Source of the DNA: Euclidia mi
Taxonomy: Eukaryota > Arthropoda > Insecta > Lepidoptera > Erebidae
Assembly: GCA_944739405.2 (NCBI GenBank)
Contig: OX123182.2
Location: 15,821,326 to 15,885,325, forward strand
Reading direction: 5' to 3'
Length of the DNA: 64,000 nucleotides
Made by a program: the position numbers and the translations under genes. How positions within the stretch are numbered: position 1 is the first letter of the stretch; the number at the start of each line of letters is the position of its first letter. Under the pieces are notes generated by a model. The model saw only the letters and a list, made by a program, of their open reading frames with translations, ran no database searches and was not told where the DNA came from. This document shows, piece by piece, positions 1 to 10,502 of this stretch.

Positions 1-39
1 TAAAGGTTTACAATACAATCACATCTACAACATTGGTAC

Positions 40-175
40 ATACATACATAGACTCACGCCTGTTTCCCCGAAGGGGTAGGCAGAGGAATATTAAACGCCC
101 ACTTTTCGCCAGTGTTTTGATCCCACGTAATAGGTGGCGAGCCTATTGCCGCTTATTGGGACATTTTGTTTGCCA
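40..175 (-). mobile_element. 3' part of a tRNA-derived SINE
   Basis: On the minus strand this carries the SINE tail TCTGCCTACCCCTTCGGGG followed by the GGCGTGA end and a (TATG)n-like run at 40-50. The body motif for 'AATAGGCTCGCC' is also seen in reverse complement near 134-150. The tRNA-like head with a box B is not recognisable, so the copy is probably 5' truncated or diverged. The same tail recurs at 7900, 22400, 41935 and 49725. Confidence 0.7.
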
Positions 176-492
176 GAGCCTCGTCCGTTGATCGGCAGGT
201 GCACCACTTGCAGGTGAGGTTGGCTTGGGACCCTAAGTTCTTGGTGGGAACCCTATGCAACATTGGTGAGATAAAAAAATGCTTGTAATACTAAAATGTG
301 AAACGTTAGCCCCCGTACTAATGTAGGCATACATTGTATCACGGGTGCCAGCGCCTTCCACTTTTCTAGACAAAATAATCAGACTGTGTGATAACAATTT
401 TGTATTTTTTTCACAATAAAAATTCGTCTTCAACAATCATGATTGCAATCATAATTAATAATTAGAATAATAAGTGTAATAAATAAATCAAT

Positions 493-534
493 TTGTGTGT
501 GTGTGCGGATGTGAGTTTGTGTGCGTGCGCGCGC

Positions 535-573
<39 letters not shown>

Positions 574-605
574 CGTGTGTGTGTTTTGTGTGGGAGTGTG
601 GGAGT
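493..605. repeat. (GT)n/(CA)n microsatellite
   Basis: Long GT-rich simple repeat with minor interruptions (GCGCGC and TTCGTG). It lies just beyond the 3' end of the minus-strand LINE at 707-2645, so it may have grown from that LINE's terminal simple repeat. Confidence 0.95.
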
Positions 606-706
606 GTGCAGCACAACGTTACAAACTAGCATAAGGTCTTTAAAAGACTTTCAGTTTCCTGGTAATTAAGACTCTGTAACCAGCGTTCTACGGATCGTTG
701 GCATTC

Positions 707-2645
707 CTAGATAGTAAGAGGATAAATGTTTATCAATTTATTTATGCGGTTGTATAGTCGGCAGCTGCTTATATAGAAACATCCGCTTGCAATTTCGGTT
801 CTGTGCGGCTCGATAATACAAATATGATCTTTCCTCCGTCTATCACTATGTTTATATGGGAGTAGCGCATGTCTACGTAACGTAGTCCGAAGCACAAAAA
901 CCTGCCTTGCGGAGAGTACTGAAAATTCTTCATAGAGCAGTTTAGTGGGATATCTGTGAGGTTTACCAGTGAGTTCTTTCAATACAACTCTTTGCGCCCT
1001 TTCAACCCTCATCAAGTAGGACGCGCATGCTCCACCCCATACAGGAATACAATAGGATAGTCCAGATTGAACTAAAGCACTACCTATAGACTAATCTCAG
1101 AGTAATCATGTCTGCCGAAAATCTAAGCTTTTTTGCAACAAATATTAATTTTCTAGCGCGTGACGCTACAGTCTCTATTTGCTTGTCCCAGCGGAATAAA
1201 GCATCTATATGGACACCTAGGTATTACACAGACAGCTTTTTCTGAATTGCAAGGCAGTCGCAACTTTTGTTTCTTTGCGGACGACACGTGTGAGCATTGA
1301 TCGTAAGCTCATTACCTGGTTGCGAACATGGAGCGGAAGAAAACGTTATATATTTGGTCTTATCGATGTTCAATGTCAGAAGATTGCCAGTAAGCCACGA
1401 CATAACTACAGAGAGTGCCGTTTCAGCATGTTTGTAGGTTAGATGCCAACTCTCTCCCTGAATAACCAAAGAGGTGTCATCAGCGTACGTAATTATTTTA
1501 CAATTCGGTATTAAGAGGTGACACAGGTCATTAACATATATCAGGAAGAGAGTAGGACCCAACACGCTTCCCTGCCGAACGCCGCAATTCACTGAAATGT
1601 CATCACTTACGCAGCTATCAATTTTTACACAATGCATTCGTCTACTTAAATAACTCCTGCAGATATCAAGAACAGTCCCTCGTATGCCAATAGCTTCCAT
1701 CTTGTCCGGAAGAATGGGAACAGAAACCGTGTCAAACGCCTTTGACAAATCTAGGAATATGGCCATTCCTTTATGTTTACTATCTATAATTTTTGTAACA
1801 GTCTCTGTGAAGTCAATCATAGCATCTTCCGTAGACTTACCTTCAACAAAACCATATTGATTTGAAGAAATTATATTAAACTGTTTGAGGTACTCTTTTA
1901 ATTTGGCGTTTATATACTTTTCAAATACTTTAGAAATTGTGGTCAAAACTGAAATAGGGCGATAGTTTGTTACTAGATTTCTGTGCCCACTTCTATGGAC
2001 TGGACGTATAAGAGCTCGTTTAAACACCTCAGGAAAAATGCCTGTAGATATACACAAGTTGAAAATATACACCAACGGCGGTATCAGGACATGACGTGTA
2101 GATTTGAGCACATCAGCAGATATACCATCCCAAACCACTGCACAGTTACTTTTTAAACCTAGGATAATTGTTTCGAGCTCCACAGCAGTCATTTCAGGTA
2201 GAACCATAGATTTGCCCAGCCTATTTTTATCCCAAACATCATAGCTGCCTAAGTTTATATTGTTGCTCATGTGTGTAGTTTGAATTTTGGATGCGAGAGA
2301 CTCCCCACTGTTAGCGAAATATTTATTAATTGAATTTACTGATTCTTTAGGGGTTGGAAGGAGGTTTAGAAGTTCATTAGTTGGCTTATTTTGTAGTGTA
2401 GTGTTACTTATGGTCTTAATTACTTCCCAAGTCACCTTTGAATTACCCCTAGCATTCCGAAATTGTGTGCGTTCATATACAGATTTCAACTTATGCAGCA
2501 AGTAATTACAGAAGTTACGATATCTTCTGTATGTTTTTTGGAGTATTGTATTGTCAGTGTCTGTTTTCACCTTTTGATGTAACGCGTCCCGATGTTTTAT
2601 ACATTTCAGAAGACCAGGTGTAATCCAGAAACGTATAATTTTTTT
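707..2645 (-). pseudogene. Decayed Jockey/CR1-type LINE reverse transcriptase
   Basis: This is the C-terminal part of a LINE ORF2. The main open stretch (1224 to about 2640, read right to left) has the linker before the reverse transcriptase, then NYRPISVL, motif A FLDLSKAFDT, the VRQGSVLGP box and the catalytic YADD. It would make cDNA from the element's RNA at a nicked target. In-frame stops fall at about 1224 (TAA before YLGV) and 1083 (TAG), and a frame change near 1085 leads into a C-terminal segment (707-1080) with the RAQRVVL motif. No endonuclease is seen upstream of 2645, so the copy is 5' truncated. It is a dead copy; the exact clade is not certain. Confidence 0.85.
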
Positions 2646-3318
2646 TCGGTGAGGTATAGTGCTCCAAACCTCTCAGCCGACCGTAGATTTTCACGGTAAA
2701 TTCACCGTGCTCCTTTACGGTGTGCGAACAAGCGACCTTACCCATAATGGTAAATTAACCAATCGTTTACTGCGGGTCGTATTTCTTACATAGAACTCCA
2801 GACAGTACTTTCTAGATTTAAATAAAGTCAATCTCGTGCACTCTAACGGCCAGTTTCAATATTTGATCTATCCGTGGATTTGTAGATACATAATATGTGA
2901 CATAAGTTCAATACAAAATATGTCGAGCATTTATCTCAAATCTCCAATCCATCTTGAGCGGTAATTTTACTACTAGGGACATGTTAATCTTACATTGCAA
3001 ATCTTTTTCTTTCTGTATAAAACGAAGTAGTTTTGGCCGTCTTTCATTAGGCAGCAATATTTTAAAGAAATACGGATATTTTGCCTGTCCAGTTATAAGA
3101 CTTTGAAAGCTGAACAACTAACTAGCACACTCTAACGCTGAATCGTCTGATAAGGAACTCGATATATTAAGCTCGATCGCAAAAATAACAGTAGTATATC
3201 ATTAATCGATTTTAAAATTTCGAGATGTGTATATGCCATACAAGTTTTTTGAACGGGCGTTGATCATTTTTACTAAAGTTTTCTTTTTTTATTTATTTTA
3301 AGAAAAAATGTTTTTAAG
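2646..3318. other. AT-rich stretch, nothing recognised
   Basis: Between the truncated LINE and the SINE tails at 3319 I see only short spurious reading frames and no repeat that I can name. A few short motifs near 2690-2760 (TTACGGTG, TTCACGGTAAATTCACCG) are repetitive but too short to classify. Confidence 0.5.
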
Positions 3319-3378
3319 ATTACACCTCTGCCTACCCCTTAGTAAACGTGGACTCACGCCTGTATCCCCAGGCGTAAG
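3319..3378. mobile_element. Two SINE tails joined tail to tail
   Basis: Plus-strand tail ACACCTCTGCCTACCCCTT (3321-3340) is followed after about ten bases by the same tail in reverse (ACTCACGCCTGTATCCCC, 3352-3369). The arrangement is a tail-to-tail junction of two copies, with no recognisable SINE bodies on either side. Confidence 0.6.
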
Positions 3379-3989
3379 CTAACGTTTACTAACTTATTAA
3401 TGGCATAGATACCTCAGTATATCTCCGACATTTGTACAGGCTTTCACATGTAAAATTCTGATTGTGACGAAAGCAAAACTGCGTGTCCAATAGCTATAAT
3501 TAAATATCTATTGTATACATTGAAAATCTAATAATATACATACAGTTTTCATCGGAATTCGATTTGCGAATCCTTTGTGAATTCGTTTCGATATGTCATA
3601 GTTCCGTATATATACACCCAAATCCACTCGACAAACTCGCCCTGTACAAAGAATTCTTTTACGAAAAAGATGGGAAAAGGAAAAAAAAACATAACGACCG
3701 GGAAAACGCGCGAACAAAAAAAATCGTATTGCGTGATGTCATTATTTTTATAATTATTATCTTCAGCCTTGTTTCACGTCTTAGATGGAGCGGTACAGTA
3801 GATTCTTACTTCGCAGCTTCAGTTGACGTTAACGTACCTTTGTTCTGTGAGTGTGATTAGTAAGCGGCTTAAAATATAAAATATTAATTTTAACGCGAGA
3901 GGGATATACTTATCTATCTATAGAATGGAGGAGATGGTAACATTTAACTCTGTTTTGCGTTCAGTCCCGATGTGGATAGTAAGATGTCA

Positions 3990-4980
3990 TCATACGGTGC
4001 GCCAAAGTTCACCTAAATTTTCAACTCCGATAATTGGAAATCCGAAAATGTTCTTCCTAACATTTTTCATCCTACCAATCACAATTCCTAACTACTCTGT
4101 ATCTAATGTTCATAACTCCGAAACATCTAATAAACTTTTATTTGTTTTCCTATATTTTCTCAACATAACCATCTTTTACACTATAATTCAAAGTCATATA
4201 TTTTTTGTTTAGATTTATTTTTATTCATAATAATCAGTATTATATACATTAATTTTGCGTAATTTTATTTTCACAAAACATGTATAACATATAAGAATAA
4301 TAGTACCTATCATGGTACAAATACACAGTAATACAATGGTCAAGTTCCAGAAACGAATCGGTCGTATTAATAATTATTGGTTTAGGTTAGATTACAACTG
4401 TGACCACAACGCACGAGCCGAGCGAGCGCAGCGAGCGTGCCTCGGCAGCGGCCGGCGAAGTGCCAGAACCGAATCGGTCCTATATTTATTGGTTTATATA
4501 CGGTTAAAGCTGCGGTATAAACTCCCAGGTCATAAACATAACCGTAAATGAGTAGTGTTTTATGAATTTCGGTTGGAGTGTAGCCTTGGGGGCGCTACGG
4601 TGGCGCGAGGACTTAGAAAAAAATAGCCAAAAAGTGTTATTTTTGCAAATCGTTTATTTTCTCGATTCTATCGTATAAAACACTCAAATATAAGGCCAAA
4701 AGTGTCTTGGTAAAAGTGTCATAATATTTTTCTTATAACACTTGGTAAATGTTTCTTTCTGAGTATGAGTGAAAATATTATGGTAATTATGTTTAGGGAT
4801 AAAAGCGTTATGATAAAAAACAGTAGGAGTTTAAATATGTTTACATTAATGACATTATTAATTACAATTTTCGGAAACATGAGTGTTATGAACATCGCCG
4901 GTAGCACTACAAATAGTATGAATGAAAACTTTAGGATGAAAAATTTTAGGAAGAGTGATCATTCGGATTACAAATCGTTA
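3990..4980. repeat. Degenerate short-period AT-rich repeats
   Basis: 3990-4215 and 4690-4980 are built from loosely repeated words (for example TTTTCATCCTA, TTCATAACTCC and their reverse complements GGATGAAAA, GTTATGAA) at a period of roughly 14-20 bases. The two blocks face in opposite directions. Between them, 4346-4382 and 4463-4495 are diverged direct copies of a CCAGAA-CGAATCGGTC unit flanking a GC-rich AGCGAGCGCAGCGAGCG block. They resemble internal sequence of non-autonomous DNA transposons. The small reading frames inside (3925-4212, 4765-5010) have no recognisable domain. Confidence 0.45.
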
Positions 4981-5828
4981 GCAAGAACAATTTCAGGTAA
5001 AGAACTTTAGGTGAGCCAATATGGACCCGTCATCATAGGATTATATACTCCGTGATCCACAATTTTATTATTGTTTCGATTATTGTTTCTTTGTGTCCTT
5101 TGATTAACCGTTTGTAATGCCCTTTACGATACAGAGGTTACTTCTAATGATGGTCGTTTTCTTTTTCATCTTTGCTTCGCCATCCTCATGTGTTCTGACT
5201 GACAGTCAACGCACAACCAAGAAAAATCGATTTTGACACGAATGTTCCTTGGAGACCGTAGGGGTGCACTAAGGGATTTCCCGAAATTCCAACGGGATCA
5301 AGAAAACTCGTCACTTCAGGTGTTTTCTAAATTAAAACATTTTTAAATTCTCCAAAACATTCACTTATCTGAATCAGATTGATCTACGATGTTAAAATAC
5401 ATTACTGTAATCTATTATCTACCAAACTTGTTTCTATCAAGAACTACAGTACTCGTGTCTCGACTATCACGTACCGATATCAATCTGTAGGTTCAGAACG
5501 ACGCCAATTGATGTAGTACGTCAATCCGACGTGTACACCAAACTAATCAAATCTAAGACTCCCGCCAAACTTTTAGGCTGGCGAACTTAAAAAGAAATTG
5601 AAATGAAATCGATCCAAGTTAAAAATTATATTGCAGGGAATTAAAGTAAAAAATCAAGAAGAGAATCAAGTTACAAATATACTTTATGCGGTATGTGTCG
5701 CCGTTTATGTTTTAGGTAGGTACATATTTTAATCAGTCATCCGCGCGCGCGCTCCGCGTACGGTCGTGTAAAACATTACCGCGCTGTACTAACCTACTTA
5801 CTGAGAAATATTAGATAGAATTATAATA
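4981..5828. other. Mostly unassigned; contains a Helitron-like fragment at 5243-5300
   Basis: The segment 5243-5300 (GGGTGCACTAAGGGATTTCC and onward) matches the body of the short Helitron at 58039-58245. The rest, up to the LINE start at 5829, is AT-rich with a CGCGCGCGC run near 5742. It may include the 5' UTR of the LINE that follows, but no promoter can be identified. Confidence 0.45.
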
Positions 5829-6701
5829 ATGGTTCAGTGTAAGAAATGCTAATTATTCTTATCCGTCACCAAAGATGATATTGTGAAGTGCAAAGGTGCG
5901 TGTGAAGCACATTATCACAAAAAACGTGTGCAGAACAACAAGCAATTCATGCAAACAACAATATGTTATGAATGCCAGAAGATGAAGAATAGCCCTACAT
6001 CCTCTCCACAATTAACAATAAATCCAACAGAAGCATCAGGTGTAAAGGTTTTGATGGAAGTCAATAAAAAATTAGAAGTACTCTACAGCGTCGAGAAAAA
6101 GCTAAGTGATCTGACTAACAGCGTCGATGCGGTTCGATAGTTCTATGCGGAGATGTACCAATCTCTCATAGAATACAAAGAAGAGTCTCAAAAGAGGATC
6201 AAAGCGTTAGAACAGAGAAACATTTACTTAGACAAATGCAACAAGGCACTGGAAGAAAGAATACAAGAGTTAGAACTTAAAGATAAAGAAAAGGAAATTG
6301 AAATAAACGGGTTGGAGGTACACGATAATGAAAATATTAAATCCGTTTTACAAGGCATAGCACAAATACTGAACGTGGACCCAGATGATATCGAGGACGC
6401 AGCGAGGGTAGGACAACAAAAACCTGACGATAACAGGCCTAAAGTCGTAATAGCCACCTTCAAATGCAAAAGCGCGCGAAAAAGTTGGATGCTCGCGAAG
6501 AAAAATAAGAAGATAACCAACAGTAAAGTGTACCGCAATGGCAACAACGACCAAATATTTATTAACGAAGCCCTACCAAAGTTCAAACGCCAACTCTTAT
6601 GGACAGTGAGAAATAAATTAAAACCTAAAGGCTATCAATATATCTGGGTTCCAAATGGCAATATTTTAGTAAAAAAGAATAGCGAGGAGAAACGAATTTA
6701 A
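5829..6701 (+). pseudogene. LINE ORF1 (zinc-finger, coiled coil, FP-like C-terminus)
   Basis: A single frame from the ATG at 5829 to the stop at 6701 spans 291 codons but holds two nonsense codons, TAA at 5850 and TAG at 6138. The N-terminus has paired cysteines (CKKC, CKGACEAHYH, CYEC), resembling the PHD-like finger of lepidopteran LINE ORF1 proteins. Residues about 95-175 are a charged coiled coil. The C-terminal part (PKVVIATFKC, NEALPKFKRQLLW, WVPNGNILVKK) resembles the nucleic-acid-binding end found in L1 ORF1p and baculovirus-FP-like proteins. In such LINEs ORF1p coats the RNA. ORF2 follows at 6793. Confidence 0.75.
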
Positions 6702-6792
6702 AATATAAAATCGGAGAAAGATTTGAACGCATTCCACGAATTGCAAAATTCCGAGTAATGCAGGTGCAGCTGGCACGATCAGTACACACTAG

Positions 6793-7662
6793 GTGAATGT
6801 TGTTATACAATTCGATTGCATACAAGACGATTTTTTCAATGATGTAACATACAAAAGGTACTACGACGTGAAAACATTACCTAAGGATTTATTTGACATG
6901 AAAAGATATACACACATAATGCATCTTAATATACGATCACTACGGAAACATTTTAATGAAATACTCATACTATTAGAAGACAGTTACTACAAAATAGACA
7001 TTCTGATATTAAGTGAAATAAATATAAAAAAGGATGAAATTGACTTTTACCAAATAAAAGGATACAAAACTTATATCTTAACCAGAGAAACTAAGAGGGG
7101 AGGGGGTATATTAATATATGCCAAGGATGAACTCAACTTCAAGGCTCAAAGACTGAACACCGGGTCTTTTGAAACCCCTCATGGAAAGCTAACAACTGGG
7201 CAGAAGAGTAAAACGCATATAATTGCTTTGTACAGGCCGCCGCAGAAAAATAAAGTAATATTCATACACGAATTGGAGTCAATCATAAAAACTATCCCCA
7301 GAACAGAAAACATTATTGTGATCGGCGATACGAATATAAACACATTAAACGGTGTTATAAATTCAACGACAACACACTACAAAAACACCCTGTGTGAATA
7401 TGGCATGCAGTCTGTTATACCGTATACGGAAACAACGCGCGAAGCGATAGCGGATGGAAGGAGTGAGACGTCATGCTTGGATCACGTGTGCGGAGCGACG
7501 TCATACGTCCTTGAAATGCAGCTGTCCGATCACTTTGCAGTTGGTGTGTCCTTGGAATTAAGTAATAATAATGGACTTTATTTGGATAGATTAATGTCGA
7601 ATAACCTAGGTAATGAATTTGTTTTGTACTTCTATCTTACTTCGTTAGGTCAATATAACTGA
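6793..7662 (+). pseudogene. LINE ORF2, endonuclease domain only
   Basis: An APE-type endonuclease, which nicks target DNA to prime reverse transcription. Visible motifs are HLNIRSL (residues 44-50), the catalytic glutamate in LSEI (75), RGGGILIY (102-109), GDTN (178-181, usually GDFN), LDHV (229-232) and SDHFAV (245-250). The frame stops soon after the endonuclease, and no reverse transcriptase motif follows. Loss of the 3' half is unusual, because LINE copies normally lose the 5' end; a later deletion or decay beyond recognition between 7663 and 8420 would explain it. It follows its ORF1 by 91 bases. Confidence 0.8.
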
Positions 7663-7882
7663 AAGGCTTCGAACCCTTAGAGACGTGCGAGGCGGGTCGA
7701 ACAATATTTTAATAAAATTGTCATTTTTCAAAAATCATCATAGTTGACTATAAGAAGATATGGGTTGATGTCTTTGTACTCGATAACAATAATAGCACTG
7801 GGCTGATGTTTAAAAATACTTATAAACTGCCACACGGTAGTGTAAAGAGCAGGATAGATTTACTAAAATTTGTGTCGGTATT

Positions 7883-8122
7883 TTTTTTTATTTTTATTTA
7901 TAGACTCACGCCTGTATCCCCGAAGGGGTAGGCAAAAGGTGTAATATTACTCCCACATTTCGCCATGAAATTTTTTTGCCGTACCGGGCACACTACCAAA
8001 CTCCTTGCTGCTACTGAGAATTTCTTAACGGAAAAACCCAATAACACTTTGCCCGACCCGGGAATCGAACCCGGGACCTCCCAATCCCACGCGCACAATT
8101 ATGCCGCGAGACCAACGAGGCA
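7883..8122 (-). mobile_element. Complete tRNA-derived SINE with target duplication
   Basis: On the minus strand the copy starts with a tRNA-like head (TGGTCTCGCGGC box A-like, GGGTTCGATTCCC box B). It then has the body shared with 49505-49758 and ends in the tail CCTACCCCTTCGGGGATAC followed by AGGCGTGAG. Perfect 11-bp duplications GTGTCGGTATT lie at 7872-7882 and 8123-8133, so both ends are exact. Transcription by RNA polymerase III is inferred from the head; mobilisation would need a LINE. Confidence 0.92.
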
Positions 8123-8133
8123 GTGTCGGTATT

Positions 8134-8544
8134 ATATACTTAATTGTCGCTTTGCGAGTTCTTTGATGAGTACATTGAGCCGTAGAAATGATACGAAAAT
8201 CTTTGATAGGCGCTATTGAGAGGCAATGCACATAGAAACTTGACGTAGTCAGAAACTAATAATTTTTTTATATAAAATGTTTGCGGCTGTGGTCATAGTA
8301 GTTATTCAATTAAAAAGACAATAGCCAATCAAATCTGGTCATACTAGACAACCTTAGGTTTTAAGGTACACGAAAGCCTTCAAGTACAATCATGGAAATG
8401 CATCAAGTACATGCAGGAAAAAGATGACTGAATATTTCCCCAGCACATCTCAGGCGCTTGTGCAACCTAAGTATATAGTATATAGTAACTCTCGCCAATT
8501 GAACGCACATTGTTCAATACTACTATATACATATATATATAATA
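8134..8544. other. Unassigned AT-rich stretch
   Basis: No domain, RNA or repeat identified. It continues the sequence that the SINE at 7883-8122 interrupted (resuming at the duplicated GTGTCGGTATT), so part of it may be heavily decayed LINE. Confidence 0.4.
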
Positions 8545-8712
8545 ATTTGACGACCGGTTGGCGCCGCGGGAGTGTAAACGACTGTTACGCCGAAGGTCGC
8601 GGGTTCGATTCCCGCTCCAGTCAAACATTTGTGTGCATAAACATGGATGTTTGTCTTGGTCTGGGTGTTTCTATGTATAATATACATATTATCATGTATT
8701 TACAAAATACAA
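8545..8712 (+). mobile_element. SINE of a second tRNA-derived family
   Basis: The head reads GACCGGTTGGCGCCGCGGG, then GGTCGCGGGTTCGATTCCCG (box B), followed by the CAAACATTTGTGTGCATAAA body and a TCTGGGTGTTT motif. This combination is known from lepidopteran SINEs. It lacks the GGCGTGA tail of the other family. No target duplication was found. Confidence 0.75.
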
Positions 8713-8717
8713 CAAAC

Positions 8718-9097
8718 ATACAGGGTGTAAAAAGACCCTTAACGAAAACTGAAATCCCATGTTGTACCAATCACTACGAACATTTTTTACTTCGGCACCA
8801 TACCTGGGAAATTACTGGTTCAGGAGATATTGACGCTCAAAGTTAGTATGGAATTTTTCTAATTAGGTACAACATCGATGCATTTACCCCGCCAATATGT
8901 TCTTTAGATGCCCTATAACCCCATGGATAAGTAGGTATTTCGAGCATTGCACGCGCGCGCTTTTAATTGCGGTTTAAAAAATGTGAATACTTAAAAAAAA
9001 ATAGTTTCCCAGGTATTATTTTTGGTTAGTATGACTTGGCATGATGTCTACAACAAGTAGACTTCGGCTTGGTGATGGATCTTGTGACACCCTTTAT
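8718..9097. mobile_element. Small element with AGGGTGT inverted ends
   Basis: The left end ATACAGGGTGTAAAAAGACC and the right end (reverse complement ATAAAGGGTGTCACAAGATC) match at most positions over about 20 bases, flanking about 380 bases with no coding potential. This fits a non-autonomous DNA transposon (MITE). The exact boundary and target duplication are uncertain. Confidence 0.5.
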
Positions 9098-9774
9098 ATT
9101 ACATATGTATTTATAAAAAGTATATACAGGATGATTTGTAATTGCTCGTATTCCCTTGATTGTGGTGATTCTAGGGCCAAAATGGAGTATTTTTACCCCT
9201 AACATATGGGGGTCTAAAATGCACCATTTTGGAATAAAACGGTTTTTAAGATTTTTTGAGAAAATTCCAAATTTTTGTTATAAACATCTTGTGAAAAAAT
9301 ATTTTGACTTTTCTTGGTGGCAAATTGGGTCTTATTTAATGGACAATTAAATGGCCCATCTTTTAAATTAAAATAAACCTACTAGCTCAACGTGTAATTT
9401 GAAAATAGAGCCAATAAACACGCAAAAAATTTTCGAATAAAATAAAATGACGCCACAAAAATCCAATTATTTGAAAAAAATAATATGTGGCATGTTATGT
9501 AAAGTATTGAAATAACTTTCTGGTATTATCTGCTATCCAAAAAAGTATAATAGTCTTAGACAATTGGTGCGAATTTTGAGTAATAGCCACTTTTGTTCAA
9601 AAACAGTGCTTCTGGATGACTCACTCCACAGAACATTTTTTCCTGTATTTATTCTTAAGTTCTGCAATCAGCAGTGATTTACTAGTAGGGAGACCAACCT
9701 AGCAAAACGTAGGGTCTTGGGTTCGAATCCTCAGCGTAAATTACTGTCTTTTGTTATTAAAATGCATATTGTTT
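9098..9774 (+). other. Unassigned, with a tRNA-like SINE head near 9683-9745
   Basis: AT-rich sequence without coding domains. Around 9683-9745 a box B-like GGGTTCGAATCC follows an AGGGAGACCAACC stretch, as in a diverged SINE head. No body or tail could be traced before the inverted repeat begins at 9775. Confidence 0.4.
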
Positions 9775-10502
9775 CTAATTCTCACTTGTCCCGTGACTCG
9801 AAGAGCATGTTCAGCCAGTTGGTACCGGACGTTATGTTTATCTTGGAAACTCTTTTAGGGGAGTCAAAACCAATTCAATCAGTCAAATAAATAAATAATT
9901 GAAAAACCAAGGCGTGACACTGAATTAAACCATAAAACATTCATATAGCGGATGAGAGATGGAGACAATCTGTCGCAAAACTTAAGATTCGTGATAAGGC
10001 GCATGATGCAGGCCAAAGAACGCCACTACTACCGAACTAGTATTGTGAATATCGTTGGCCCACCTGGCGATTAGGTTTTTTGCCTCGTTTTTTGCCACAC
10101 GTTGGCGATTAGAATTTTTGCCCTGCACCGGCGGTTTTTATACTGGGCAAAATATCATACACAATCGCACATCCAGCGGAACTTCTTCCAACAGTGCCGG
10201 AAACTCTCATTATGGATAAGCCTACGTAAAAGTCTCTTTTTCACAAAATGTAACATATTTTAGAGTATCAACGCTGATTCGACAAGATTTCGTGTAATTC
10301 ATGTTTTGTCACAGTGAGATCCCATCTGAAATCCGGATTTTTTATGGTTTAATTCAGTGTCATGCCTTTGTTTTTCAATTATTTATTTATTTGACTGATT
10401 GACTTGGTTTTGACTCCCCCAAAAGAGTTTCCAAGATAAACATAACGTCCGGTACCAACTGGCTGAACATGCTCTTCGAGTCACGGGACAAGTGAGAATT
10501 AG
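9775..10502. repeat. Long inverted repeat, two arms of about 163 bp
   Basis: 9775-9937 (CTAATTCTCACTTGTCCCGT onward) reappears inverted and almost unchanged at 10341-10502, ending GACAAGTGAGAATTAG. The arms enclose about 400 bases with no clear gene. The right arm ends exactly where the RLE-type LINE coding sequence begins. It could be a foldback or long-TIR transposon, or an inverted duplication. No convincing flanking duplication was found. Confidence 0.85.

Noticed and set aside
4765..5010. 81-codon plus-strand frame
   Set aside because: Low-complexity and within degenerate AT-rich repeats; no domain.
7898..8231. Overlapping small frames on both strands
   Set aside because: They fall within the SINE at 7883-8122 and have no protein features.
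8580..8625. tRNA gene near the box B at 8605
   Set aside because: Stems do not form a full cloverleaf and a SINE body follows, so it is a SINE head.
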